Assembly: GCA_033032175.1 (NCBI GenBank)
Contig: CM065319.1
Location: 13,861,018-13,925,017, forward strand
Reading direction: 5' to 3'
Length of the DNA: 64,000 nt
From: Saturnia japonica
Taxonomy: Eukaryota > Arthropoda > Insecta > Lepidoptera > Saturniidae
Within the stretch, counting starts at the first letter, position 1; each line of letters begins with the position of its first letter. A program made the position numbers and the translations under genes. A model generated the notes under the pieces. It saw nothing but the letters and a program-made list of their open reading frames with translations, did not search any database and was not told the origin of the DNA. This document shows positions 46,690 through 58,429 of the stretch, piece by piece.

Positions 46690-47330
46690 CACACATTCCA
46701 GAAGTTACAGCTGGACTAGTGATTTCTTAAATTTATTTACATTATCATGAAATATGTCTTGGTGAACACAACATTCATTATAATATCTGCACATTCGATA
46801 CAGGGGATTATTTTTCGACACATTATTATTATTTGCAGGCGGTATGTGGAATAAAACGAATGGGTATTTTAAAATGAAGTTGTTCAAGTAAGCTGCTGCT
46901 AAATATACCATTTGCAATTTTGTACAGATTGCATAAGTCAACAGCACTCTTTCTGTCTTCAAGACTTTTGAGTTTAAAATTAAGGAGTCTGTCTTTATCT
47001 TCCGGCAATTTAATCCTTAGTCCTAGTCTACTACATGTAGCACACAGTATCCTGAGAAATCGGCGCTGGACTGACTGTCATATCTATATGAGTTTTATAG
47101 ATCGGGGACAATACACTTGAACAATATTCCAGAATGTTACGTAATAAAGAAACACACAGGGTTATCCATGACTTTACCATTTTAAATGGTTTGGCAGTGC
47201 GTGTGACAAACCCGATCATTCTGTTCGCTTTACCAGTAATGCAGTCAAAGTGTGATCTAAATGATAGATTAGACTCAATTATGACACCTAGATCTCGGAC
47301 AGTAACAGTTCGATCAATATCAACTCTCCA
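46690..47330 (-). mobile_element. LINE reverse-transcriptase fragment, degenerate
   Basis: The minus strand encodes, with frame breaks, RTVTVRDLGVIIESNLSF near 47300-47250, then MIGFVTRTAKPFKMVKSW and LRNILEYCSSVLSPIYKTHI (47219-47080). The C-terminal tail RMCRYYNECCVHQDIFHDNV ends at 46705. The order VRDLGV, then LGF, then LEYCSSVW.P is the classical RT tail of Jockey/CR1-type elements. Confidence 0.75.
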
Positions 47331-47339
47331 CTACACATA

Positions 47340-49240
47340 CCTACACTATACATGTCACCGGATAATTTTACGGATTGTACCTACGAACCGTTACTATAAA
47401 ACTAAACTATATTACATAAAATGCAGCCAATATTAAATAATATAGAGATATAATTATACATAATATATAAACCCACAAACATGGCTGATCAAGATGCCGC
47501 TAAACACTCCGTAAATTTCTTTGTGAACAGCTTTTTTCCGATGGCGTGCAACAATGCATTAAAGTATTATTATTATGATTATTAAAAAATGAAAGAGCGT
47601 GACGTAATTATTTTAAATTTTACAAGAGATTAAGTAGGTAGTCTTGGTTCTCTTGCAAACAAGACCGCATTTATATTTACCGAGATTAAAAATATACCGT
47701 GAGATAACAACCTCTCAACGTTTTGCCAACAATGCACTGTGTTATAATCTCGTTAATAATGCACTTGGTCGAAGAGATTTTTATAAGATTCATCTCAATT
47801 GACCGTGATGTATATCAACACAATACGTATGGTGGTTACAAGTAAGTACCAGAAAATAAATTATCCCCTACATATAGACATAGAAGAAAGGATAAATTTT
47901 ACATTATAAATATCCGTTTGTTGTAGACAAATTATGTCGTAAACGTATTGGAAGACTCTAACCTCTGTTTTATTGCCATTTCTGGAGCCATTCAACAATA
48001 AAATATCTGTTAAGAGTTCGCTCAGTTGCGAAATCAGTAACCGAATATCACTATTCCGTATAATTTACACCCATAAACATGAGGATTATGCCGTTCTACC
48101 ATGTAAATAAAGGTCACAATACAAGGTATTGTAAAAGTCATTACTTGTTCCAAAGATAAAATAAATCAATATTGATTACGAATATATAATACTAGCGGTG
48201 TGCCCGCGGTTCCGCACGCGTTTGTTATGCAGTAGGTAAGTAATTATTTTCATCTTACAAATTTGGAAAAAATATTACATTTACAGACATAACTATAGAT
48301 TTATTTACATAGATTTTTGATTCTTATGAAATTTTAATTAAAAATTAAACTAGAAGAAAAAATAATTAAATAAGTACTACGAAACAAACGCGTGCGTCCT
48401 TGCAAATCGTAATAAGAGAAATTGTTTTAATAAAAACTAATCAATACTCCATAACACATGTCTATTCGCTTATAACTAATTCAATTCAGGGAAAACTGTC
48501 TCGGTTCGTAGAGTAACGTAATAAAATAATAACTGTCGGTGTGGCCAGTCTGCGTTGTGGCCTTGCGAGCCTGCAAGTCTAGATGCCTGTATTGATCGCT
48601 CTGCGTCAGACTGTTTTACGAGCACTGCGGCACCGCTGCCCTAGGAATCAGGTGCCGATGTACTTACGTCACCATTATTACATATACGTTATGTAACTTC
48701 ATATGGAACTTGAGGAATGTGAGGACATCGCGTCCATCGCCTGAGCTTTCCGTGAAGGAAAATGTACTGATAAAACCATAGGATGGTGGGACGCTATTTT
48801 CTAATGCTCGCCTATTTAAGCTACCAACTTTAAGTAACCTATAGATAATTTCCGGCAGCTGCACTTGAGTCAGTCCTTCACTAGGCTTAGCGTGTCACCG
48901 CCTTGGTCCACATCGTCACATAACATCAGTTGAGATTGTGAACATAGCGCTAAACGTATAAAAAAAAATATCGGGAATATTTCATAAAGAAAATAACACA
49001 AAATCCCATATGCATTAATATGCTGGATTCATACACCACGTGTAAAACCCGCTATAGTGTGGTCCTAAGCGTCTCACTATACGAGATTAGTATTTATCCA
49101 GCAATCGACCAGGGTGGTAGACTAGGTATTATCTCTTGGTTTGTTGCGTTTCGGGATGTGACTGTGTAAGTTTAACAAGCAGTCGAGGGTCGTGTACGCC
49201 AGCATGACCGCGGCGACCGCCTATGGAATGCCGATCTCAC
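47340..49240. other. Intergenic DNA without a recognised gene
   Basis: Includes a moderately GC-rich patch at 48530-48670 and a SINE family D 3' part at 48690-48960. No splice-bounded coding signal is convincing. Confidence 0.45.
48690..48960 (+). mobile_element. SINE family D, 3' portion
   Basis: GCCTGAGCTTTCCGTGAAGG, TTTCCGGCAGCTGCACTTG and CATCAGTTGAGATTGTG match the 3430-3735 copy. Confidence 0.5.
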
Positions 49241-49249
49241 GATGCTTGT

Positions 49250-50100
49250 CATTTATAACCGGCTTCAAAAAAAAGGAGGTTAAATACTCAATTCGAATGT
49301 TTTTTTATTGGTGTTCAACCATCACTTTTTTATTTATAGATACACCGCGCCGCAAACGCACCCATATAATTACAGTATATCATAATAATTGTTCGTATCG
49401 CAAGCACAAATTATTTTAATTTTTCATTATCTCCTAAACTGTATGTCCAAATAGCATACTCTAAAGAGCAAAATTGAACTTCATAAAATTATCTTTATGA
49501 TGTAATAGCTTTTGGTCGTAAGGATTAATGTACCATGTCTAAAATTATACTTATAAATCACTTTTTAATTTTCAACAAATCTTTGTCACATAATATCTTA
49601 TTGTGGCACATGTATAAGAGATAGGTATATGCTTCGCTGACTGTTTTTTAAATATACTAAGGACCAATATTATTGTAGAATATTGAATTTCCGTATCATT
49701 AACGATTACGCCAGCGCACGCGGATAAAGCAGTTCGGGAGGGCCTCAACTTCCGACTTACGTAACAAAAATCAATATTTAAGGCTATCTGAGAGATGTAG
49801 CCTAATCTTAAATAGCTTTTACTATTCCTCGCGAGTCTGGCTATCATAAACATAAATAATTTTTGGAATTCGACTGGCAGTTCCAGAGTTTAGCGTGTTT
49901 AAACAAACAAAAAACTTTTCGGCTTTATTATATTAGTATAGATGAATAGATTTGGATGATTCTTTTTTTGTTTGACACCTGAAGAGTGGTCCCATTTTTA
50001 TTTCATTGGCATTGGGTCTTAAACTTCGAAGATACACCAGGTATATCCTCAAAATCATTGGTTTTCTTTTTTGTTAAAAATTGTCTTGTTGGGTTGTATT
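49250..50100 (+). mobile_element. Interspersed repeat A split by another element
   Basis: The left half (ATAACCGGCTTCAAAAAAAA, GGTGTTCAACCATCACTTT) ends near 49335 and the right half (GATTTGGATGATTCTTTTTT, TTTATTTCATTGGCATTGGG) resumes near 49945. The unbroken copy is 46225-46450. Confidence 0.55.
49335..49945 (-). mobile_element. Helitron-like repeat inserted in repeat A
   Basis: Colinear with 19590-20120: TGTATGTCCAAATAGCATAC, ATATACTAAGGACCAATAT, CACGCGGATAAAGCAGTTCG and the end GCTTTATTATATTAGTATAG. Confidence 0.5.
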
Positions 50101-50236
50101 GTCTTTATCAACCGGCATAGTGCCGTCACCGTGGGCGTAGTTGAAGTGGTCAATATTAAAAAAAAATGCTTTATATTGTTCAGTCAGCTTATTTTACACG
50201 TGTATTTTTTTCAATCAAAAGTACTTAATATATTAA

Positions 50237-50440
50237 CTAGCTGTACCCCACGGTTTCACCCGTATTAAAATAATTCCGTTCAAATTTTGAATCCCCGTTA
50301 CAACCCCTTAGGGAATGAATTTTCAAAAATCCATTCTCAGCGGGTGTTTACGTCATAATATCTACCAGCGTTCAGTGGTTTCAACTGTGTGTTGATAGAT
50401 CAGACAGTCAGTCACGGTAACTTTTATATATATTTAGATT
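50237..50440 (-). mobile_element. Short repeat with GCTGTACCCCACGG end
   Basis: Starts ACTAGCTGTACCCCACGG on plus and continues TTAGGGAATGAATTTTCAAA, TGTTTACGTCATAATATC and GATAGATCAGACAGTCAGTC, ending TATATATTTAGAT. This order is familiar from lepidopteran interspersed repeats. Confidence 0.5.
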
Positions 50441-50749
50441 CACCGTAACAGTATAACGGATAACAAGAGAGAAAAAATAAATAAAAATATAACTGTACGT
50501 AGGCAGTAGTTAATAAGAAATTCCTTTGCCGATCCAATGTAGAGAGACATGTACACGAGACAGTGCGTTTCAAATTGAAGGAACGTCCGGCCTGCGTGAT
50601 TGCGGTGTTTCGGTGACATCATACGGCCGGCTGTGATGTCATCGACACCATTAAAATGTATAAACAGAATAGATATATCATAATATGTTGTATAAACATT
50701 GAGAAAATATGTGAGTGTTAGCAATTAATTAGCCTTATGCCAGATGGGA

Positions 50750-51930
50750 CAGGCAGACGGGAGGGTTTCATAAATAAAAGTTTCTCGAAGATTCAACAAC
50801 GAACACATTAAAAAAAGTAATAGAAATTTCTACTATAAATGAAAATTATATTGAAATTATTTTCGGACGGAAGGTTGGATATGACGCCTATGACACCACC
50901 TTAGGGATAGTCTGTTAATCACGTGACCCTCGAAAGGGAGGAGTTCGGAAAAGTATGAGACAGTGTGTCGTGTATTTATTTTTTCGTTAAACGCGCGATT
51001 TCTGCCTGCGGTGTGCACTATACTCTACTTCTGCACAAAGAAGAATGTTAAGGAACATGTAAATTCATGTCACAAGCAACCCAATGATCCTAGCAATAAT
51101 GGTCCAGAGATGCACAATGTTCGTCCTTCAGGCAAACTCAGTTCCTCACGCGGGGTTCTTTTGATGTTCGACATGATTACAATTTTCCTTTATTATTTTT
51201 ATGCCGGTCAGAAATTGATATCCAGAATTAAATTAGATTATACCCTGTACTTACAGGTAATATTCTGGAAATTTTAAAGATATGTTAACCAAAAAATACA
51301 TGTTATTTTAGGTAGAGGATGGATTAAAAAGTCTCTAACAACATCACGTAATTAATGGACAACTCTTTAGATTCGCGCTTTATTGTAGGTATAGATAGAT
51401 ACTTAAAATTTTAACAGTAAATTCTTGTACCTAACCTAGTGACTTAATACTGCTGAGTGCTGGCTAGTTATAACTTGTGACGTCATGAACAGTAATAACT
51501 TGTTTTAACATAATATTTAATAATTCGCGTGACACGAACTCGCTTGTTTATTTCTTATGAACGTTATGTAGGCATTTATTTTTATCTGCATGTGATCTAA
51601 GGTTATTACGATTTTTATTTATATTTAAAAATCACGAGTCATGGTTCCAACAATTTTGAATATATAGATATAATACATATAATATATGTAGGTAACATTG
51701 TTGAATTACTATTATCTATACTGACCGCTACTACTAGAAAGAGGGAAAGTTTGTGAATATGTTTGTAAGAGCAAATCTCTGGAACTATTCACCCCATTCT
51801 AAAAATTCTTTCACAGATATAAAATAAAAATGATTATTCGAATTTCGATCGTTTTTCTTTCTAATTTTTAATGATTGTTTTTTATCTATGCGAGTTTTAA
51901 TTCTATGGGAGCTGGTTAAATAATAATTAA
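50750..51930. other. Intergenic DNA with one unexplained open frame
   Basis: A 104-codon plus frame (50963-51277) reads HVNSCHKQPNDPSNNGPEMH in its middle, but ends in AT-rich noise. No domain is recognised, and I leave it as unexplained rather than call a gene. Confidence 0.35.
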
Positions 51931-51934
51931 TGAA

Positions 51935-52335
51935 TGAGTTTTTGGCGGGATCTCAAACTATTAAGTACTTAGTGGGTTTTGTTTTTTATTCTTAAAATTG
52001 TTCTTGTGTGTGTAAATGTGTTCTTTAATATTATATTGTGTAGGCAATGATATTATAAGTAAAGACAATAAATATCATTGTGTGTAGGTAATACAAGTGA
52101 CTTTTTGCATAATAAAGCTTGGTTATTGTGAACAAGTGAAGTGGACAGGAAATAATAACATAGACAATGAATTCTGAGATAACACAGAAACTCCCTAGAA
52201 AGTTCTAACAAGCAACCATATTGTTATAATACTGAAGTTGTCATAAGACTCTATAACCACTCGATAATCGCAGTAATGGTATTTAATAAAGAGGACTAGT
52301 TGCCAAGTTAGGAAGAAGAACAAGAAGAAAAAAGA
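51935..52335 (+). mobile_element. GAA-tailed SINE, diverged full-length copy
   Basis: Starts GAGTTTTTGGCGGGATCTC and ends GTTGCCAAGTTAGGAAGAAG with a (GAA)n-like tail, in the same order as 23580-23930. It carries an extra AT-rich segment in the middle. Confidence 0.55.
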
Positions 52336-52709
52336 AGAATTAATAAAGTTACCAGACACCGAACGTTCGAATGTTTAAGTAATTTTAGTGTTATTGCGTT
52401 GTTATACTTAAGCCGTATCAGTGTGAACGACCCCATTGCAACCGCAAGGCTTTGAGGACAAAGATCACTTACGTCTTTATATAGACCTCCACATATATGT
52501 TACTTCAATACGAGAAACTTACTTATCTTGTGAAATATTCAATTTTTTTCTGACTCAGTCCGTAAAAGTGTCAATGAAATTTATATGGATTTCTCACACA
52601 GCAATCGAGTGTATCCGAACACAACACGAAATATTTTTTATACGGTAGTCGTGTAATTTTTGACTTACAATAAAGCTTTTACGCCTACATACATAATATA
52701 AAATACAAG

Positions 52710-52960
52710 CTGTGCCCGAACGTTTCACCCGTGTTAAAATATTTATTTGACAAACTCTGTCAACGCACCCGTTTAGGCTATCGTTGTTCTAAATTCCCTT
52801 ACTTGCCTAAAACTTGCCAGATTGTAGCGTGAAGTCATATAGCCTATAACGTTACTCAATAAACAGGCTATAAAATGCAAAAAGAATTATTCACATCTCA
52901 CTGATAGTTACAGAGATTAGCGCGTACAAAGAAACACACGAAAAATTATTGATAGACTAG
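52710..52960 (-). mobile_element. CTAGT-type repeat, reverse copy
   Basis: Starts AGCTGTGCCCGAACGTTTCA with CCCGTGTTAAAATA, then CATATAGCCTATAACGTTAC, as in related copies at 8626-8870 and 50237-50440. Confidence 0.4.
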
Positions 52961-53319
52961 CTGTGCCGGCGGTGTAACTCGCGTGGTGTACAAAATGCCA
53001 TCGATCGGTCAAACTTGTGAATCGTACTACAACGCTGCCGGTTATTTTAAAGATAAAAATGCTTATTGTGGGTGATCTTTATAAAGGATAGACATAATAT
53101 GCTCTTGCTGCCTTTTTTGTAGCTCTTTCTTTAAGGCTAAAAAAAATCACCTTGTCTATAGTTAGAAATATCGTTATTAGATATTGCTTTTAGATTACCA
53201 TAGAGTTTAAGAGCGCTCGAACTTTGAAATTAAATAAAACAAACAATTTAAGTGATATTGACACCTTTAAAAAAAAAAAATTAATATGCATTCGATGACA
53301 TTATATGCGAAATATAATT

Positions 53320-53520
53320 AGGGGTCGTAAGCGCTACTGCTATGATCGAGGTCCTGGGTTAGATTCCCAGGTCAAACAAAGTGTTATCGTGTTTTTCTAT
53401 GAAATTTTCAGTAACAGCTCGGAGTTTGGTTTCGTGCCCGATTATTGGCAATAGGCTCGCCCCCTATTACATGGGACCTTCGGGGATGTAGGCGTGATAA
53501 TATGTATGTATGTATAATTT
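53320..53520 (+). mobile_element. tRNA-derived SINE (family T), plus
   Basis: Head GGTCGTAAGCGCTACTGCTA, B-box-like GGGTTAGATTCCC, then TTTCTATGAAATTTTCAG and ATGGGACCTTCGGGGATG with a short ATGTATGTATGTA tail. The reverse of 14120-14395. Confidence 0.65.
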
Positions 53521-53529
53521 CGGTCGAAT

Positions 53530-53945
53530 GGCCGCCGTGGCTCCGGTATAGGTGGCGCAGCCTCGTTGAACAATTATCGATGATATTTTCGCATTAATGG
53601 AGCCCAATTTCATGAGTAACGCGAGTTATGTAGGCCTTCAGGTGGACAATCGTCTGTGCTTTATCAGCATAGACCAGAGATTTCAGGTAGCCCCACAGAA
53701 CATAATAAAGCGGCATTAAGTCAGACGATTTCAGTAGCCAGTGAATATCGCCGCCACGTGAGTGGAAGAAACCCTCCAACTACTCATCTAATAAATTCAA
53801 TGTTTCCTCGTGCAGTATGGTAAGTGGTACCATCCTGTTGGAACCACATCTTTAGGAGATCAACATCATCCATCTTAGATTACAAAAAAGTTTGTTATCA
53901 TTGTCCGATATCGATCGCCATAGTCTGTGAAGTGGCTGATTTTTT
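53530..53945 (-). mobile_element. Mariner/Tc1-like transposase remnant
   Basis: The minus strand encodes MDDVDLLKMWFQQDGTTYHT and ARGNIEFI, then, after a frame break, GGDIHWLLKSSDLMPLYYVL and WGYLKSLVYADKAQT. WFQQDG.T.HTA and the SSDL.PLD.(F/Y)LWGYLKS.VYA motif are hallmarks of IS630-Tc1-mariner DDE/DDD transposases. Both the frame break and a stop show it is dead. Confidence 0.8.
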
Positions 53946-53949
53946 ATTT

Positions 53950-54310
53950 ACTAGCGGTCACCCAATGATCGAAATTCGACCAGCGACTTTTTAATAATAG
54001 ACTATTTTCTGTTTGACATTTGCAGTATGAACCTAAGCAATGAATATTAATATCACTTGCTGTCACTTTTCATTGAGTGACAATGTCAATATATTGGGGG
54101 GTCTAAGTTCAATGGAATTGGTCCGGTTAGGATTCGCAGTATTAATTTATTTTATTTTATTTATTAGTAAGATATATTATAGATAAATTTTAGCTTTCTG
54201 CACTCCTTCTCCATATAAACTTTAACCATGCCAAATCTCAGTATTCCGTGCACGCAATACACTTAAAAAGGGGCACAAAGTTTTTGCTTCACGTATTAAT
54301 TTATTGATTC
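53950..54310 (+). mobile_element. Interspersed repeat C, uninterrupted copy
   Basis: CTAGCGGTCACCCAATGATC through TTTGACATTTGCAGTATG to TTGCTTCACGTATTAAT, flanked directly by the mariner and piggyBac remnants. Confidence 0.6.
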
Positions 54311-54439
54311 ATAATATATTTTAACAATTTTAACGCTTTGTTGAATCGTGTAAAGTTCCAATGATAGATGTCATTATTAAATAAGTATTCCCGCCAAATT
54401 TTACAGTGGTACCTTTACCATACTATATACTGTTAAATT

Positions 54440-54975
54440 TCGAGGGCACCTATTGAAAAACCCTATTTATGGGAAAAATTGGCATTAACTTGTCTAATCA
54501 ATTAAGCAGTTATACCAGCCCGATAAGTAAAACGATGATATGGTATTTAGTAAATGAAACAGATCTGATGTATATTGCGGTAGAAAGTTATTTGCACGGA
54601 ATGGAAATAATCAAAATCGCACAAAGACCCTTTCAGTATTGGTGGTGTATGAAACGGTCATGAGGCGATTGCTTGATGCAAAAAAAAAACAAAATTTTGA
54701 GTGCCCCTCAGTTAGAAACGAAGAGCACTTAATAGGCAAAACTCCTAAGAAAGTTGGCAAAAAAAATGTGTTATGGGTTGTTACCTCAATTTGTATGAAA
54801 AATGTACGAAAGTTGCGGCAGCTGCAGCACCTAGGGTTGTCAACTTTTCATGAGAAAAATAACGTATCAAATTCTTGGAATAGGAAAAAAGTATTTGGAA
54901 GAAAAAGAATATTTCTAAAATCTATGTTATTGTCCCCTGAAACAATTAAAACTTGTATTTTTTTTCATTAAATCT
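54440..54975 (+). mobile_element. piggyBac-like transposase remnant
   Basis: The frame from 54469 reads MGKIGINLSNQLSSYTSPIS then KTMIWYLVNETDLMYIAVES. This corresponds to the piggyBac motif MGGVDLSDQ..SYY.P.RKT.KWY....F. A second frame (54639-54971) carries a Lys/Arg-rich, Cys-poor tail in the place of the C-terminal Cys-rich domain. The Asp of VDLSDQ is Asn here and frames are broken, so it is inactive. Confidence 0.55.
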
Positions 54976-55504
54976 TTCTCGCCACTTCACCTTTGTTACC
55001 GAAAAAACTCTCTTAGTGTAAGCTGAAGTAGCTGCGACAGAGACTAAATAAGAAATATATATTATTATTTTACATTGCTAAGTTATCAGATGCATTTTTA
55101 AGTATATAAATGTTGCCGTTTGCCAACAAAATATTTATCTGACAGTTTTTTACAATTTTTAGTAGATTTTCTTTACTTATAGGTATCGATATACAGTTCA
55201 CTAATTACCCATACGAGTATTTCGTTTACGTATTACAGTAAAGATTGGAAATAAAGTATTTTCGCATACTTTATTCTTATGCAAAAGTATAAAGTATTTA
55301 TACCGAAAATAAATTTGAATACTTTATTAAAAAGTATGGTTGACAACCCTAGCAGCTCCAAAAGTAAAGACTTGGTGTCAGAAGCGCAAGAAACCCTTTT
55401 TTTGACATTTTTAAACACTTATCATTATATTTATTATTTATCTTATTATTATCATTATATTTTGATTATTTTTTTTTGGCGGCCGCTCTTAGTTTATCTC
55501 TTAT

Positions 55505-55600
55505 TAATAATTTTTTTTTTTTTTAGATCTGACTACACTTTTAGCCTTAGGGGCCCTGAAGCCGCTGCGGCTTTTACAGCTTCACCGGACTTGGTTCTCT
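55505..55600 (-). mobile_element. GGGGCCCT element, short copy
   Basis: An oligo(T) run, then TTTTAGCCTTAGGGGCCCTG, GCCGCTGCGGCTTTTACAGC and TTCACCGGACTTGG, almost identical to 22505-22610. Confidence 0.5.
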
Positions 55601-55659
55601 TACTAATAATTTACGAAACTTTATTTATAATAAATATTGGAATTTAAAAAATATAAAAT

Positions 55660-56120
55660 TTAAAAAAATAAAGGTTTCATATACATCAGATGCATCGCGT
55701 CCGTTTGCATGTTTGAACAAGTCACCGACAAGTGTGTATCTCGACACAAAAAAATCAAAAGACGTTGCGCGTTTGTATTGCATGTTTAAAAACGTCGTCG
55801 ACAAGTATTCGCCATAAAAAAGTGATAAGTGATAATGTGGTCCACGATGGAGCACGCTTGCCTAGAAGGTACCTCTATTCACTTAAAACTTGAAGACACC
55901 CAGGTTGTAATTATCGGGAAATACAAAATCCGGCAGTGCTCCACTCGTTAGCCGTGCGCAAAATAAATGTGCTAGCAAAACGCTTTGTGCACACTGGTGG
56001 AATATCCACCATAAATCGATGACGGTTCGCCGTGTCTCTTGTCGTCCGATGGTGGAATTAAGTTGTGCAATTCCAACGCACACTCGCCGAAATGTATCCG
56101 GTACAAAATATTAATATGTT
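55660..56120 (-). mobile_element. Degenerate LINE-like fragment
   Basis: Minus-strand frames contain YTLVGDLFKHANGRDASD near 55700 and DLWWIFHQCAQSVLLAHLF near 55985. They are moderately GC-rich, break up quickly, and look like repeat-derived coding sequence. The family cannot be named with confidence. Confidence 0.35.
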
Positions 56121-56539
56121 TTGAAATTTGAGATAATATGAATTCTAAACACTTGCTAAGTGTATGTATGGTGTTATTATGTCGTCTACAAAGTATGGAG
56201 TTCCAAACAGATATTAAAACTATATACAATGTCTCATAAAACACTGACTATATAGCGACTTTACTGGTACTGAGTTCTCTGAACGGATTGGACCGACATG
56301 AACAATAGGTGTTCGAGATAAAACCTTGTAATGGACCACTTAACTCAGTTGGATTAATTAACTAGACAACGGAGCCTTGTTATACAATGTGATATCTACA
56401 TACCTACTCATAAATATGTGAGTCGTATCAAATCAAAACCAGTAAAGTTTTTTTTTTTAATTATTTATTTAATTGCTGTAGATTCTTGGTCCGCATACTT
56501 TACAAAGATAGTTATGATATTAAATTAATCTATACAATT

Positions 56540-57005
56540 AATAAAATTGAAATGCCTGTTTGTAATGTCCATTAACTGCTTTTTACTAAATGCATATGAA
56601 AGTATATACGATACTTATAACACAAAATCAATAAAAAAAAATTTTGTCTGTCTGTTTGTTCCGGGTAATCTCCGAAACGGTTGGATCAATTTTAACGGGA
56701 CTTTCACTAGTAGATAGCTGATATTATAGGGAGTAACTTACGCTGCTTCTATTTTAGAAAAAGAATTAGAGTTCCGCACAAACAAAAAAAACTGGTCCTG
56801 TTGAATCAATTCGGGTGCTTAAATGGCTTACGATGAGTAAACCATAAGATGTATAGCAAATTAATGTACTACATAATTGTAGGCATTAAAAAAGACCTAT
56901 AAAAAAGTCCGGGAGAGTATACGTCTATCTTCTAAGAAACACCCACAATAATCATTTTTGTCTTTAAAATAGCCGGGAGCGACATATAGCAATTGAATTC
57001 TCGAC
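56540..57005 (+). mobile_element. ACAGACAGACAG repeat, forward copy
   Basis: From CTATACAATTAATAAAATTG through TGTCTGTTTGTTCCGGGTAA and TAGGCATTAAAAAAGACC to TTTAAAATAGCCGGGAGCG. Its tail (GTCGCGGGGCACTGCTAGTT) appears at about 57590-57612, so 57010-57540 may be inserted sequence. Confidence 0.6.
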
Positions 57006-57009
57006 AAGT

Positions 57010-57540
57010 GTTTTCATTGAGTTAATCCAGGCGGACTGTGGAGTGCTGTGGTTGTTTATTTTTCTTTTTTTTTAATATAATAGCTCGGCACATTGACGGT
57101 ACTGTCCCTGATGTCAGTACAATCCAAACACAACGGTGACCACCGAGAGATCTAACCGATCTGTTTTTACATCGACCAAGTCACGGTTCTTGTAATTTAG
57201 GACGGCTTAACTCAGTCGCTCCCGTCACTCGCTTTACAAATCCGCCAATCCCGCCGCGCTGTCCGAGTCGACGATTTAATACACACAGTTGTGTCGTGTT
57301 ATTGCCACAACAGCGTGCGAGACACGGTCGTGGAGCTGCAGCCTTCTGGACTTGGTATTCAGAAGGACCCTGGGCTTCCTGAATAGTTAGGGCCCGAGAA
57401 CCTTCCCCAGTCCCATATCCTTGTCTGACAAGTGATTCCTTTTCCTCCTTGGTTTGAATCAGGAAAAGGGTATTCGGAACGGTTCTGGGTATTTGGGCTC
57501 CTGTAAACCTTTTCAAAGCAAAGTATGTTTGACCGGTAAT
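57010..57540 (-). other. GC-rich segment, probable TE fragment
   Basis: Two overlapping minus frames (57181-57516 and 57359-57547) contain FTGAQIPRTVPNTLFLIQTK and EEKESLVRQGYGTGEGSR. Neither is a domain I know. The higher GC content and position inside a repeat copy suggest mobile-element origin. Confidence 0.35.
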
Positions 57541-58259
57541 TTAGCAATCAAAAAAAGTAATAAATTAAGTATAATAAAGGCGTGCGGAGTCGCGGGGCAC
57601 TGCTAGTTTATTATGAAAATATACTTATCTGTGCAATGAGAATTTACCGAAGTATAAAAACATTATTCAAGCATGCTCTATACGCATGACAATCTGTAAA
57701 TAAAGTTTAAGGCCAAAGAAAGGTCTCGTTCGTCCAACTGATAATACGTTGAGGTTGCAGTATCTTTTCACGTAGACAGTGACTAATGGCACTTACTCTA
57801 CGTTATCTTCGTCCTAATTTTTAGATTAACCTCATCAAGTAAGGTCTGTAAAGTGTGAAGTTATGTAATTACTAATTACGTATTTCAAAATACGCACATC
57901 GTAGTTGCTAATTATACTAAAGCTAAAAAGGTAATTAGAAAACTCATCTTTTGTATAAAATCTTGCCTGCGTCTGAGTCATTCTATAACTTCTGAACGAC
58001 TTGACCGATTAAAATCATATTTATTTTATTACCAGCCGTGACCGCGGCTCCCCTAACGTGGATAACATAATTTTTGTTTGTAAAGATATCGTGATAATTG
58101 TTTTTTAGCTATGGGCAATGTTACTAAGGAGTACTTATAATTGATCAAAATTTATTCAGTCCTCTCTATATGTGTTAGGATAGGATAGGTGACCATTTCT
58201 ACCATTAACTACCGGAAAGGGCAGACGTCTGCCGGCCCAGCTATTAAAACTATAATATT

Positions 58260-58420
58260 TAAGCAATGATGACTCGGTGGTAGCTTGTTCGACGTTGGTT
58301 CAAATCGCTACAATGTGCCTGAGCTTTCGATGAAGAAAAACATCTTATTCAAACTATTTTCTAACGGCTGCCTGGCTGGCTACTAGCTAGTTTACAGCTT
58401 CCTGGGTCAGAGTACCGTCC
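58260..58420 (+). mobile_element. SINE family D, head and body
   Basis: GCAATGATGACTCGGTGG with GTTGGTTCAAATCGC (A- and B-box-like) and GCCTGAGCTTTCGATGAAG match 3430-3735. Confidence 0.5.
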
Positions 58421-58429
58421 GTCATTTTG

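Noticed and set aside
48490..48680. GC-richer patch with GTAAGT on the minus strand, possible promoter or exon
   Set aside because: The only open stretch before the donor is three codons, and there is no acceptor or coding signal.
55279..55647. 122-codon plus ORF
   Set aside because: Low-complexity Tyr/Phe/Ile/Leu translation of AT-rich DNA running into a T-rich repeat end; no motif.
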